Assembly: GCA_038363925.1 (NCBI GenBank)
Contig: JAQQWL010000001.1
Coordinates: 2,790,001 to 2,854,000, forward strand
Reading direction: 5' to 3'
Origin: Apiospora phragmitis
Taxonomy: Eukaryota > Ascomycota > Sordariomycetes > Amphisphaeriales > Apiosporaceae
Length of the DNA stretch: 64,000 nucleotides
Positions 47,485 through 60,503 of this stretch are shown here, one piece after another; within the stretch, counting starts at the first letter, position 1, and the number at the start of each line of letters is the position of its first letter. Below the pieces are notes generated by a model. That model did no database searches. It was not told the origin of the DNA and was given only the letters and a program-made list of their open reading frames with translations. The translations under genes and the position numbers were made by a program.

Positions 47485-49314
47485 CTACGGTACCTGGCGC
47501 AGCGGGATAAACTAAACAGCAAGTTAGTCTCAAGGATTTCCGGGATCGACATAAAAGGATAGGAGAAAGAACTTACACCATGCGCAAACCGCTATTATGA
47601 TGTAGAGACACATCAGTAGCACGCCCTCGAGCCAATGACTCTCGCCGTCACCAATCAGGTAGTTGACGAGGAGCACAGACAGGAACAGGACGACGATCTG
47701 GAAAGTGTCGAAGGCGAGGGTCATCTCCTCGGCGCCCATGCCCCAGCCGATGATGATGAGGAGCGGGAGGAGGAAGAGCGAAACCTGCATCGAAGAGCCC
47801 ACGGCTACGCCAATGGCCAGGTCCATCTTATCCTTGATAGCAACAGTAACAGCGGTGGCGTGCTCGGCAGCGTTGCCGACAATGGGAAGGAGAATGAGAC
47901 CGACGAATTCCTCACTCAGGCCGCCCTCGGTCGTGACGGCCGAGATACCGTCGACCATGAACTCGGCGCAAAGGGCGATGATGACGGTGGAGATGGTGAG
48001 TTGGGCGATGGCCACCCAGAAGTGGAGCTGGGGATCCTCGTCGTCATCCTCTTCCTCATCGTCGCCGTCCCGGGAAGCGTTTTGGCGGGCCTGGCTCGCT
48101 TGGGGGCCAGCGGTGGTGGCCGCCATGACGGCAATGCTGGCCACAGTGCCGTGCACGCCTTCTTGGGCTACGTTATTGGACGAAGAAGCGTAGGTGGCCG
48201 TCTTCTCCGAGGTTTCATTGAAGACGTCGGCGTGCGTCTTGAGCTGGAAGTAGAGGTAGCAGCAGTAGACAAACAGCAGAATAACGCTGACACCCCGCGA
48301 GATGGCCGCCACGTGGCGGTCATCCACAGTATGGTTATCGACTTCATTCTCGTAGACGTTCTGCTTAAAGACGGTCGGGATGATGTTGCTGGCGACGGCG
48401 AGGGCGAGAAGACTGGCGGCGGTCTGGGCGACGACCTGGTTGAAGCTCTGTTTGGGCCGGTTGATGCCGCCAAAGAAGAAACACATGCCGAGGACGAGCA
48501 ACAGGTTGGACAGGATGCTGCCGATCAGGGAGGTCTGCACAATGATGTACTCCTTGTGGATGAGGGCGATTACGGCGACGATCAGTTCGACGGCGTTACC
48601 AAATGTAGCATTGATGAGACCGCCTAGGGTCTCGCCCGTGCGCAGGGCGATCTCCTCGGTGGCGTTGGAGAGCATGTTGGCGAGCGGGATGATGGCGATG
48701 AAGTTGACAGCGAAGATGATCTTGCCGTCGAAGCCCGTGTAGTTCATGGCGATGCCGACGGGGGCGGCGACGAGCAGGATGTTGATCCAGGAGCCCAGGA
48801 TGGTGCGCCGCAGCTGGTTGCTCACGGTGTAGGGCTCCTTGGGCTGGACGTGCTTGAAGAGCGCATGATCCTTCTTCTTCTTCTTTTTCGACTTGTCCTC
48901 CTCGTGGCCCACGCCATCGCCTTCAGCCACTCCGTTTGCCTTCCTGTTCCTTACGGAGCTTCCGTCGGTGGCGGCGTCGGGGTGTGGCGCAATGGGCGGC
49001 TGCGCGCCGTCCGAGGTCGCGATGGCCTCATTCTCCTTGCTAGTGCGCGAATCGGAGTGTCCGTGAGAAGAGGGCAGACGGTCGGGGACAGTCTGGCTGT
49101 GGGCCAGCAACATGGAGTTGCGGTTGCCATTGCCGGATTCGACGTCGAGTGTCCGGCTCCGCGAGCCGTGGTGGATGTGGCCGAAGGGGTTCCAGCCGTC
49201 TTTGCCCTCTTTCCGCGCCTGGGACTTGCTGCTGATGAGGTTGACTTGGCTCAAGTTAGCTAATGACCCTCCGGTTCCCCGCCTCTGCAGCGATTGTATC
49301 TCGTGATCGGCCAT
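47485..49314 (-). CDS. Vacuolar Ca2+/H+ antiporter (CAX/VCX1 family)
   Basis: Main exon is 49314-47577. A GTAAGT donor with a CTAAC branch site and TTAG acceptor removes 47576-47512, giving the C-terminus CAWFIPLRQVP with TAG at 47485-47487. Without splicing it would end CAWCKFFLLSFYVDPGNP at about 47530. Residues 1-165 are a disordered tail with a Lys run. The exchanger has 11 predicted helices in two halves. Each has the cation-binding repeat: GGLINATFGNAVELIVAVIA in the first, GNAAEHATAVTVAIKDKMDL in the second, separated by an acidic loop (DGDDEEEDDDEDP). It moves Ca2+ into the vacuole in exchange for protons. No lesion was seen. Confidence 0.92.
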
Positions 49315-52300
49315 GGCTGTGCTCCCTCTCCAACACAAGAAGGCGCACAGTGTTAAGAAGTGAAGTGACGACAAAGAGGCTAAAAGAAAGGAGACAGAAC
49401 TTTAAAAAAAAAAAAAAAACGAGAGGTGGTCTGTGTAGGTATACTATATATGACGAATATGATTTATGACGAATGCTGTAATGACCAGTGGGCCTCAAGT
49501 AATGGCAGCAGCAAGTCGACGCTCTCGCGGCTCTGCTTTATAGGCGAGGAACGCTGGACCTGTCGCTGGTAGCCGGTTGCAAGAAAGAGAGAGGTCGAGA
49601 TGAAGGGAAAACAATAGCATCGAACGACAATGAAAATGGTTTGCGACCAAAGGAAAACATTGTAGTTCCAGGGGGGAATGACCAAGAGCTGCGGACAATA
49701 ACAATGGGCTGACCATGCAATTCGCGCGATGGAACAGGAGCCGCCAAACTTGTGGTTCGCCAAGTACTGGGAATGGGGACCCGGTGACGACGGCAAGACG
49801 GTGCTTTTAGGAGGTGAATGCATGCTTGTTGCTTGGCTGCTGGTGCTCGGGTCTTCTGGCGCTGGCAGCATGGATGGGTGCTTTGTTTGGCCCGGCGTTC
49901 GACGATAGCAAATGAGCCGAAGGTGGGGATGGTGGAGCATTCATGGAAGCCGCAGCAGGAATAGAATAGCAGGAGCCAAGAGCCTGTAGGGAATAAGGGG
50001 GCAAGCAGGGGCGACAGGGGGGGCCGCAGCGGGCAAGATGGGCAGGGGTTACTGGGTTGCAGGCCTTGATTGCAGATTGCAGATTGCAGGCGCTAAACCT
50101 CGTAGGGGGGAGGGAAGAAAGTGGGAGGGAGTGCTTGGGTTTCTTCAATCTTCGGTGTTCGGGGAGCATTGTTTGTTCATCAATTCAGCGGCGGCAGCAA
50201 AGAAAAACACCTGTACTTACGACGCTCGTTCTTCAGGTTGTGTAGAGTGTTGCGAGACATGTTGGGCGGATGATCGAATGGGCCGCCAACGTAATGCTTG
50301 CAGAATATGGGTGATTGTTAAAGCTGATTATTTTCCTAGTCGTTGTTGCGTTTGTTGTTGCTGTCGCAGTTGTTATGTCTCGGTCGTTGACGGCGAACAA
50401 AGAAGGGCCACCCGAAATTCCTAGCAACCAACAGATTGAAAGATGCAATCGTTCCTCGTGTCGAATAATTATTAATATGTATGTAGCTGGTCGAGATGTT
50501 CGTTTGTCGGATGTTGGAAGAGATCTGTCTGTCCCAGGTAATGAATCACGGGATGTGTTGAGGTAGATATCCAGAGAGATGCGCCGTCGATGGGAGATTT
50601 GGAGATGATGCAAGCCTGGGGGACCTTGCTCTGGGCGGGCGCACGTTGACCGGAAACGGTCGGGCGTACAAGAAGCTGGTGGAGGATGGAGATCGGAAGG
50701 GGGAGAAGCGAAAACCAGTTGCCAACAACAGACTGGGAATGGGCTTGCCTATGTATGTTTGTGCCTGACTGATACGAAGGATGGGAGAGATGTAAAACAA
50801 ATACCATGGGAAAAGTGACTGGGGGGGGGGGGATGGGATGTCTTGGCGAGTAGGAGGGTCTGACCAGGTAGTGTGAGATGATCCAAAGCCTACCTATTGC
50901 TGCAGGCCAGTTAGGTGCAGTCAGTAAGGAGATCTAGGGACTTTTAGAGGGGACTGGGGTCTGTGGCTACCAAACTGGGCCCTTGGACCTCTTGCTCATT
51001 TCCCTCCTGCACTTGCACACTTCCAACAAATGGTAAAGATGTCGGTCTGCCTGACTCAAGACGCAGCATGAAACCCCCAACCTAACCTAGGCTTTGCGCG
51101 TGCGTCTTCATATCGAATAAACAATTGAATAAACTATAGATTGAGCATCACGTACTCCGTACTGTATGCTGGCAACATGCATCACTCCCGAGATGTAGGG
51201 ACATTCACTCCCACTTCACCTACTTGACTTACTTACCGACATGTTACTGACAGACAATCGATAGCCAATAATTGCACTAGTGGGGTGACGATGGCCCCAT
51301 GCTGCGGCCATCACTGGATGGGCGGCCTCCCGAGCGTCGTGACTGTTTAATGGTGATGCGTCGGTCGTCGGTCGTCGGTCCCATACCTACCACGGAAATG
51401 ATGACGATCGCTTGCTCAACTGTCAAACACTTGTCGCTAGGCTAATCGACGAGGTCGGTTTCGCCAGGGACGGAGCCGACGGACAGCAGACGGTCCAGTG
51501 CATCTCAAACCATGCCATTGGTCTGCTTCGGCATCTACCAGCTTTGCTGCGTAATGACGTAGCATGTAAACCTTTCCCGTGTCACTTATTCACTTGGGAG
51601 TGAAGTGGCGGTCGTGACCGTTTCTGCTTATTATTTTTAGGAGTTCGCTTTTCTTTTCACTTCCAAGCCTAAAAGCCTGGGTAGAGGGTGCTGAGCTTTC
51701 GCCAATAGCCAAGACCCCTCGATCGCGTTCGGGGGATCAACATGACAGTCGCACGCCAAGTTGCATCAAGCCTTTGCTTCCAAGAGTCCAAGATAAAAAA
51801 CACTGGATCTCGACAATAACAAATCTTTGAACGGCGTCCCTTCTTCCCCTTTTTTGAATTGAAGATACACAAATGGCGACCTGCTCACTCACTCAATTTG
51901 CTTTACATACATAAATGCTCTCAACCTCGTCATTTTAGCTGTAGCATTTCTACATAGTATTACCCTCCCCTGCTTCTTACTCCCGGGCTCTGACCTAATT
52001 GAAATGAGCTTGCCCCCTTAGCTACGCGCCGTTGACGTCGCATTTTTACCACTTAAACAAAAACAAGAACAAGGGGGCCCCCTAGTCCCGTTTCTCCTCC
52101 TGCCTCCACCTACCGTGCCACTTGCGCTGCCATAGGCAGGGGTGCTTCGTTCTCATCTCAGCAACCTAAGCTTATTAGGCGCGAACTACTACGGAGTTAA
52201 GTATCCTCAAACGACATGCTAAGATCAGGCTGAGTGAGTGCTGAGCCCTTCTAGGTTCTTTCTCCTCTCGTCCAAAATGCCTTGAGTATATGATGGATGT

Positions 52301-53172
52301 TTGAATTGTGAATGAGATAAGCGCCATGCAACTGTAATCAACCTCTACCGTGCATGTGCGTGGAAATACTACCAACTTCCACGGATGCTCACGATAACTC
52401 GCCTACCTTCTAATCAATCATGCCTGACCGAAGTAGGCGCACACACCCAATCCAGGTAAGGCCTGATAAGCCAGGTCATGCAATGGGAAGTCAAGCATGC
52501 AGTTCCGTCCTACCAAATGACGCCTGCCATCTCCGTTAACCATGGAGAAAAGCAAGGCACAAAGGGATGCACATCTACCGGGCGAATCAAAAATATCCCC
52601 CGGCTCCTACATGGCTGGCGTCGGACGTGGCACTGCATGTTGTCGCATGCGTTGCACCAATCACATCCCCGTCGCAATCGTAACTTGCATTTCCCGTCTT
52701 TTTCTTGAATACACAAGAGGTGAGCAACCAGAGCTATATAAATATCACAGACATGTACGTAACTGTGCACCTGATCTACACGCAAGGGGACGGACTACAC
52801 AGCGAGAGAGCCCTGCCAAGTATGCCATGTGTGGAAATCGGGAATCAGGTCCCCGCTCCGGGAATGCTTCCATGCTTCTCCTATCTTTGGCACCCCGTGT
52901 CAGGCTTGACCGCTTTCCTACTATCCCGGGAGATGGACAACTTTCCAAGGTCAAGAATGCGTACTCGTAAAAGTTCTCGTGTTGCATGCAGCATGTTACC
53001 TAACCTATACTAGTGTACATACCGCAAAACAACTTTGTGCTTCGTACCACTGACTCATCATCGTACACGTATATTGCCATGCCATCGTGCGTGGCGATGA
53101 AAGCCCAGGCCCGACAGATGCAATGTTTTGGTACTATATGTACCTGTATGAACTGTATATGTACTAGGTATT
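49315..53172. other. 3.9-kb intergenic gap, no supported gene
   Basis: The longest gene-free stretch of normal composition. The first ~1.5 kb upstream of the antiporter ATG is pyrimidine-rich in the gene direction and holds an A17 run at 49404-49420, so it may be a long 5' leader with introns. A G12 run lies at about 50820-50831. A CGGTCGT triplet repeat is near 51361-51380. No conserved protein motif or RNA gene was recognised. Confidence 0.5.
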
Positions 53173-56100
53173 TCATAACTGATGATGATGATGATGATGC
53201 TGTACACTGCCACGTCGAAGCAACGACGCCCCCGCCACACTGTTGGGCATTCCCACCCGGAGACTGGGCGGCCCCCCACCACCACCAAGACCAAGCCCAC
53301 CAAACTCCCGATCCCCCAGGACGCCGGGAGGCAGCCCCAGCGAGGGGATGGCCGCGTCGGAAACCACCGATTCGCCCCCACCCCCACCCCCACCTGACAC
53401 TGACGACACCGAAGCCGCCGCCCCGAACCCGGGCGTGCTGACCGCCGCCCCCTTCTCGAGCGTCTCCCGGTAAAACGCCTCGAGCGCCTCCTCGTCGGCG
53501 CAGAAGCTCATCAGCGCCTCCCGCAGTATCTCCGGGTCCCCGTGCGACGCAATCATGCCGGGCCGCCCCGCCATCGAGCCCAGCCTGGGCGATGATACGG
53601 GTGGTGGGTCTCGGACCGACTGCTGCTGCTGTTGGTGTTGGGAGGACGAGGAGGAAAACAGCACTGGCCTGAACAAGGGCGACGAGATGGGTGTTGGCTC
53701 TGCTAAACTGTGCCCGCCATGGGCGCTGGTAGCCAGCAGACGCGAGATGCGGTCATTAGGCGCGACCGGCTCGGCCGTGGTGCGCGGCGGCCCCTGCTGG
53801 AACGCGGCGGCCCGGTTGCTGTACAGCCGGTTCGCCAGCAGCAAGAAGTCCCCGTCGTCGCGTATCTCCACAATCACCATGCCCGACCGGTGGATGTACT
53901 GCGAATACTTGAAGTCCGGCTGGCCCCACGAATACGAGACGTCGACGTTGCTGGGGAAGTTGGAGGCAGCCTCCATGTCGAGCACAAAGTCGAACTTCCG
54001 CAGGAGCGCCTTCTGGTAGTAGTGCTGCCCCGGCTGGCTCTGGGGCGTAAATGAATTAGGATCGTAGTACGTCACCGGCCGTTTGGTCGGCGGGGAAGTG
54101 AGAGCTCGATGTGGTACGGCTTCCGGAAGGGATTGACGTCGGTGATGGCACAGGCTTCGGCGATGGGCACTTCGACCAGGCGGAGACCGTGCTGCGCGGC
54201 AATGGCGGCCCAACTCTTGACGGCGTCCTCGATGAGCTTGGCCGTCACGTTCATCCAGTCGATGCGAATGTGGTAGCAGTTGTCCGGGTTGTGCAGGCGA
54301 TCATAATGCAAATTAATTCGCTCGGGCCGGTACGACTTGCGGCGGGGATCGACGTCGTATTTCATCATCTTGCTGAGAACCACCTTGGCCCTCTTGCCGC
54401 CGCCGGGTACGGATGCGGTCGGCGTGGTAGCGCCCGAGATGGGCGACGTCTCCTCGTGCAGGGACGATGGGCGGGACGCTCCGCTCAGACCGGTACGGGG
54501 TGAGTCTCTCGGGGTCTGCTCGGTGAGGGGCGTCGACGGGACGGACGGGATATTAGTATTAGTCTTCCGCATATTGAGCCAGCCGGCGGGATGGGGCTTG
54601 GCGAGTTCGGTGGCGATCTGGTAAAAGTACTGTCCGTCGCGGAACGGATGCCGCCGCTCCACGTGCACGAAGATGCCGCGGCTGCGCTCCTTTTGGGGAT
54701 CCCGGGAGCTGCCGTCCTTGGGCCGCTCGTCGTCGTAGACCATCAGCGCGTTCCCCAGCTCCACTGCCTCGTCCCGGCTCTCGAGGTCCTCGAAGTTGTC
54801 CAGGAGCCAAGTCGTCATGTCGGAGCCGATGAAACAGTTGTAATGCAGCCGAAGATGCCACCGCCGGTTCTGCATGCGCACCCCGCCGTTTTCGACGGGC
54901 TGCTGGATGGCTTCGGCCAAGGTGGAGATGTTGAAGTTGGACTTGGAGAAGCGCTCGCGGTTGGAGACGAGCTGGCTCCGCCGGGACGTCGACTCGACAC
55001 TCTCGAAGAGCGGCAGGGTCTCCATCTCGGCGGCAATTACCACGGACGAGTCTTCCGTCTTGTAGACAATGTCCAGCGGATTGGGATCCCTCGACTTCTT
55101 CTGCCCAGCGCTTTGAAACTGCCGCTCCGACGGGGGCATGTAGCGGTTCTTCTGCCACGTCTGGGCCAGGCGCTTGATTCCTTCGAGGCGGATCTCCTCG
55201 TCGTTGTCCATGTGGTGCGACTTGGACGTGGAATAGGGGCGCGAACTCATGGGGATCAGGACGAACCGAGCGCGCCAAAACCGGAGGTTTTCCGTCATCT
55301 CGTCCGTGTGCCCGGCCAGGTAAGAATCGATGTTGTTCCAGTTCTTCTCGGGCCTTGGAGTGAGGATGTCGATCTCGCAGTTTTCGTATTTCGGCTCGAT
55401 GTAGGTGCGGATGGCCGGCTTGTACGCCTTGTAGGGCTGGTCCGCGGGTAGAGACGGCTCAGTCGGCTTCCTCACGAAGATGTTCACCTCTACTTCCGTG
55501 CCATTGACACAAGAGAGCTGATGGATCGTGTTTCCAACGCCCATGAACAGGCTGGTCCCGTCCTCGACCATGTGGTCGCGGGAAAAGACGTCGGCGATTT
55601 TCATGAGCTTCTGGCCAAACGCCTTGGCCACATTCGGCCCCACCACCACCTGGAACCCATGGGCGAAGCGGGCGCTGATGAGCTCTCGCAAGAAATCCTC
55701 CCGCAGCTTCGGCTCTTCTGTGAGGTCGTCTTCCAAGTTCTGTGCGATATTGTACGGCTGCCGCTGGAATTCCGTGTCGAGTTGCGCCTTCGTGGGGAAG
55801 TATTCGGTGGTCAAGGGCACGGAAGCAGGGGCCGACAGGGATTTCCACTGCATGACTCTCATCTCGCTCGGCCTGGGGAAGACGTGCTGCCACCTGCTGA
55901 ACAGAATGGTATCATTGACCTTGTTGATATCGGGGTTGGAGGGATTCAGTACCACGAGCCAAGGTGCCATGGCGGTAGTGGGGGATAGCGTGATCGGGAG
56001 TTCTGGCATGGCCCCGGCCAACAGTTTGTTGATGCTCATCTTCTGGTGGTCATCTTGCCGAAGCGCCTTGGAGAACATGACATCGCGATCATCATCAAGT

Positions 56101-58934
56101 CGCGACGACCGACCTCCTGGCGCTGCCATGATAGACCCAGATGCGAGATGGGAACCAGATCGGAGTTGGCTGCCCGAATCCGTGCCGGTGCCCGACTTTA
56201 TCAGGATAGGCCGACTCGGCGCGTTCTGGGTTAGTTCCTGGAGGTGATCAGCCAAAGATGCATTCGACGAGGACCGCTCAATAAGACGCGACACGCTGTC
56301 TTTGGGTGCGATCCGAGGCGAGCTTATCTGGATCGATGGTCTGCCGGGCGTCGTCGGCGTTATTACCCTGGCCGGGGTGGGTGTTTTGGGGCCCGGCTGC
56401 TGAGCACTGACGTGCTCGGTGCGTACTTCGGCCAGGGTCGTCTTGGGCGCGGCAATGCCGAAGCCTTTGTGCCCTAGACTGATCTGTCTCATGAATTTAG
56501 GGGTCTTGGCGGGCTGCAATTTGGAGTTTGATGATGCAGTCGCCGTCGACTCAGGCCGCCGTTCGGAGATAGTACTCTGGGTAGCAGATGATCCCGGGCG
56601 AGCTGTTGTTGTGGAGCTAAAACTGGAGGGGAACCCAGGTAACGAGGCATCGTTCTTCTTGTCGCCAACAGAAGTCCCGAACAAGCTTGTTGTATCTTCC
56701 ACCAGCTGTCTCCGGGTGGGCTCTTCGAGGTGGAGGTCGTGCGTGGGCTTCGGTAACTGTGGAAATCCCCGCGTCGGAGGGAGTCGGGCGCGAGACTCGT
56801 CGAAGGCCTGCAGTTCTTTCCATAACGACTTCTCACCCGACTTGGTCAGCCGCTCGGGCACAAATCTTTGCAGCCCGTACACGTGATCGGTCAGACCGTC
56901 CGTGGGCTTTCGATGGTGTGACGATGTCGAGGTTGGGTGCAACGTGCTCGACGAGTGTCCAACGCCGCTGGTGAACCTAGACGGGTCGGGGTACTTGGGA
57001 TCGTTATGGAGCGGAGGCGTCTCGATCTCGTTGGTCTCCAGCACGCTTCTCATCTGCAAATCATAGAGCCGGCACCGGATGGTAAACTCCTCCTCTTCCA
57101 TGTCCTTGGCTGCATGCTCTGGGGCGAACAGCGTGATTCCATGGTACGACAGAGCATCTTCGGACTTGCCCGTCCAATAGGAGACATGCAGCCACTGGGG
57201 TAGCGCAAAGGCCCACTCGTCGTTGCGAAGCCTCGAGAGCGGCGCCAACCTACCAGTCTCTTCTACCAGCCGAGACGGCGACATGGACTCGTGCACGGTG
57301 CTGCTGTAGCTGCCAACCAGAGGCGTAGGCTGTTTCGGGGTACTGTCGCGGCTTCTCGTACTTCTCGCCCCCGCAGCTGGTTGGCGCCCAGATAGTGAGG
57401 GTTCCGGTAGCGAAATAGCGGGACGGAATGAAGGGGGATCTTGGGAATGCAGATCAGGTCGATACCGATGCCGTTGCCCACCATGGCCTCGGTTGTGCGT
57501 CGCAGGTTCTCGTACTCTACTTCGAACACGCCGGAGCCGGGGCTGATGACGGCAATGGAGATGCCCGTGCGCAGCAGGTCGCGGTCGATGTAGTCGGTGG
57601 CATACTGGGACGAGGCCATGGTGATGGCCTCGAGGAAGTTGCCGTACATGGCGAGGGACGAATGTGCCTTGATTCGGGATGCTGCGCCGGCTTTGGAGTC
57701 CTCCGAGTCGACGGGGGTGTCGGCCCTCGCCTCGAGGTGGAAGAGGCTGATGTCCTTGCGAAATATGTTGAACTCTCGCTTCAGCTGATGCAGTATCGTT
57801 GTCCATTCGCCGCTAGCCATCTCGCTGACAACAACACGATAGAAGTCCTTGTAAGGCCGGCGGTCCCCGAACGTCTGGTAGCCGGTGTAGAAATCATCCT
57901 CCAGCGTGTCATTGGCGAGGTTGGTGTTGATGCCCGTGTCGTACTCGACTCGGGCGAAGAGGACGATGGTGACGAGGTGTTTTACCTGCAGCATGGCCCA
58001 CTTCTTGAAGAGGGCGGGCAGGAAGCCATTGACGACCTTGTAGAACATGATCTCGCCGGACCCGTCCGAGTCGAAATCCCACATCTCGCGGGCCATCTGG
58101 ATGAAGAGCACGTACCTAGCGGACTCGCTTCGGAAGATGGGCCGGGTATGGCGGCCAAAGAAGGCGGACGGGGCCTTGTGGCCGTCGACGTAGACGGTGG
58201 CGACGGTGGCCTTGATGGTGCCCATAAAGAAGACGATCTGGCCCTTGTAGACGGTCCGGTCGGCCAGGTCGGAGACGGCCAGCCTCCACATGTCGGCCCT
58301 CGAGAGGTACATATCCTTGAAGGTCAACTCGACGTGGGAGGCCTCGCGGGCGGGCGCCAGCTCGTCGACGGGCGCCAGCGTGACCTGGGTGCCCTTCCTC
58401 ATGCCGAAGGCATCGCCGACGTGCTTGGCGACCAGGATCTCCATGGTGGGGTTCCTCGCACGCGCCTCCTTGGACATGTCCTTGACAACAAAGACGTAGC
58501 GCTTGTGGGCATTGGGGTCCTTGGATGGATCGTCAGAGGTGCCACCGCCGCCGGTATTGGTGCGATGGAGCAGGGAGGCCTTGGTCGAGCCATAGTTGGA
58601 GCTGGCGGTTCGGTCTTGTTCGCCCTTGGCAGGTACTATGGACATCAGACTGCCCGGCTTGATTTCGCCGCCCAGCAGCTCCAGGTTGAGGAGGACCTCG
58701 TCGCGGGTGGGAATGAGCGACTCGTTGATGGAGACGGTGCATGTTCGCGGGGCGATGCGCTTGGGGCCATTGCGGACGGTCGAGTTGCTCGAGACGGTGT
58801 CGGGGGAGCGCGGGGCGCCGAAAGAGACCTTGTCGAAGCTGGTTCTGCTCAGCTGGCGCAGATGCGACAAAGGCCCGCGCCGTGACGAGGTCGGCGAGGT
58901 GGTGCTGTTGTTGCAGGTGTTGCTGTGCGACATT
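53173..58934 (-). CDS. iml1: Iml1/DEPDC5, SEACIT (GATOR1) subunit (two frame breaks)
   Basis: The start [12 protein letters not shown] is at 58934. The product of about 1,900 residues matches the fungal vacuolar-membrane protein Iml1. An N-terminal C2-like lead ([22 protein letters not shown]) is followed by the IML1 domain ([63 protein letters not shown]). A long Ser/Thr/Pro-rich linker comes next. A DEP domain ([22 protein letters not shown]) and a C-terminal domain ([20 protein letters not shown]) end in a Gly- and His-rich tail. Iml1 is the GAP subunit of SEACIT that inhibits TORC1 on amino-acid starvation. The frame breaks twice: at C5 57368-57372 (G run in the gene) and at G4 54092-54095 (C run). 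One added base in each restores a single continuous frame, so consensus error is likely. Confidence 0.92.
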
Positions 58935-59415
58935 GGAATATTCTTGACTAACCCAAGTCGATGGCGGATGGACTCTTCATGGTGATGCAACGGCCGCTCG
59001 TATTCTTCGTGGGGCTCGCACTCGAGGCTCGTCGTCAGGGCTTGGAATGTCTTGGAAACATAGATGCAATCATCCCCGAGGAAACTATGGAAAAGCGCCT
59101 TGAGCTGGGATGGGAGGTAGGTAGGCGTCGCGAAAGCTCAATTGTCCAGTTGGAGGTGAGTCGAGGGTCAACCTCTTATCAGCGATAAGACGTCCTAATC
59201 GGCGGGCAGAAGGTCCACTGCCGGCCATTTTTAGGTGCATTTACTCCGCATTGCTCAGCGTTCTAGCGACCTCGGCATCTTACTTGGCTGCTAAGATTCG
59301 TGCCAACGATTGGAAGGCTCACAACTCGCAACACTTATACAAATAAAAGAAGGCATTGCATGAGAAGGAAATACAATTCATCATCTAATTGATTTACATA
59401 GAGATACATATTAAC
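58935..59415. other. iml1 upstream region
   Basis: About 480 bases between the iml1 start and the 3' end of the dehydrogenase. No gene was recognised. Confidence 0.35.
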
Positions 59416-60503
59416 TTAGTGCGACAAGTCGACAGGACATCCTTGGTCAACAGAGTCCTTCTTTGTCTTCTCCACCACCGTCTTCCGGGTCAACTCCATC
59501 AGCCTGTCGGCGAGCGCATCGTCCTGCGCCAGGCTGTTCCCGGTCTCAGGCACCGCCGGCGGGCAGATGTACTGGCCGCCCTTCTCCGTCTTGGTGGCTG
59601 CGAACATGCTCGAGACGCAGCCCTCGAACTGGGACTTCTTGAAGGGTTCCATGATCGTCGACACGCCATAGCCAAGAATGGGGAAGGGCTCGTGGATGTG
59701 CTCCTTGCTCTGCCGGGTCGACACGAGGCCGGGTGCACCGAATTCATGAGCACTTTCGGGTGGCCGGCCTCAGTCACCTTGCGGGTGAAGTAGCGGGCGT
59801 ACAGGATGGCCGCCAGCTTGGACCGCCCATACTGCGGGTTCGGCCCGAGGTCCTGGTTCAGCTCCTCGAGGGACTCGAATTTGGTGTCGCTGGGCGCTCC
59901 TTGGTGGGCGTTGCTAGCCAGGTTGACGATGCGCACCGTGTCGCCCTTCTCGGCGGTCGACTTCAAGAGGGGAAGCAGGTGCGAGGTGAGTACGACGTGG
60001 CCCATGTGGTTCACGGCCATGTGCCTATCCACGCCGTAATCAGTGAGTTCATAAGTCATGATGCCCCGGCCGGCATTGTTAATAAGTATGTCGATCCGGT
60101 CGGTATCTTTCTTGATCTCCTCGGCCACTTCCTTAACGTGTTTCCAGTCAGCCAGATCGCACGTGTACCACTTCGTCTTGCTGACAGCTTCCTCGCCCAA
60201 GTCCTTGGCGATGGCTCCCTTGGCGCCCTTGATGACCTCGGGGTCAACTGACAAAACGTAGACCTTGGAGATGTTGTGGTCGAGCAGTGTGTGGATGGAA
60301 CCATATCCAATGCCTTCGCTGCCACCTGTGACGACGGCGACCTTGCCAGTCAGGTCCGGGACATCAGATAGCTGGAACTGATGTGTGGAGAGGTCCTGCG
60401 CCATACCGCCGAAGTTCTCGCCAATTGTGTTCTCCGACAGAGTCAGTCTCGAGGTAGGTGATGGCTGCAGAGGTCAAGATAGTCTTACCTTGATGACGTC
60501 CAT
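59416..60503 (-). CDS. Short-chain dehydrogenase/reductase (one frame break)
   Basis: A 15-nt first exon (60503-60489, MDVIK) joins across a 57-nt GTAAGA intron to NTIGENFGGMAQDL at 60431. Without it, translation could start at MAQDL (60404). The NAD(P)-binding motif is TGGSEGIG, the NNAG motif is in ILINNAGRG, and the active-site Ser-Tyr-Lys lies in LASN and YGRSK (YxxxK). The family reduces carbonyl groups with NADPH or oxidises alcohols; the substrate is unknown. After VLMNSVHP the frame shifts at 59729-59730. One added G in the gene strand gives HPGLVSTRQSKEHIHEPFPI, and the C-terminus then runs to the stop at 59416. A probable consensus error. Confidence 0.85.

Noticed and set aside
47635..48627. 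330-codon plus-strand open frame
   Set aside because: Antisense shadow of the Ca2+/H+ antiporter.
54559..55278. 239-codon minus-strand open frame rich in Arg/Pro
   Set aside because: Alternate frame of iml1; composition reflects shifted GC-rich codons.
57428..58885. 485-codon plus-strand open frame
   Set aside because: Antisense to the conserved IML1 domain; an artefact of GC-rich third positions with no motifs of its own.
53173..58934. iml1 as three separate genes or a pseudogene
   Set aside because: The three frames join exactly at C/G runs with one base each, and the combined domain order matches Iml1 end to end.
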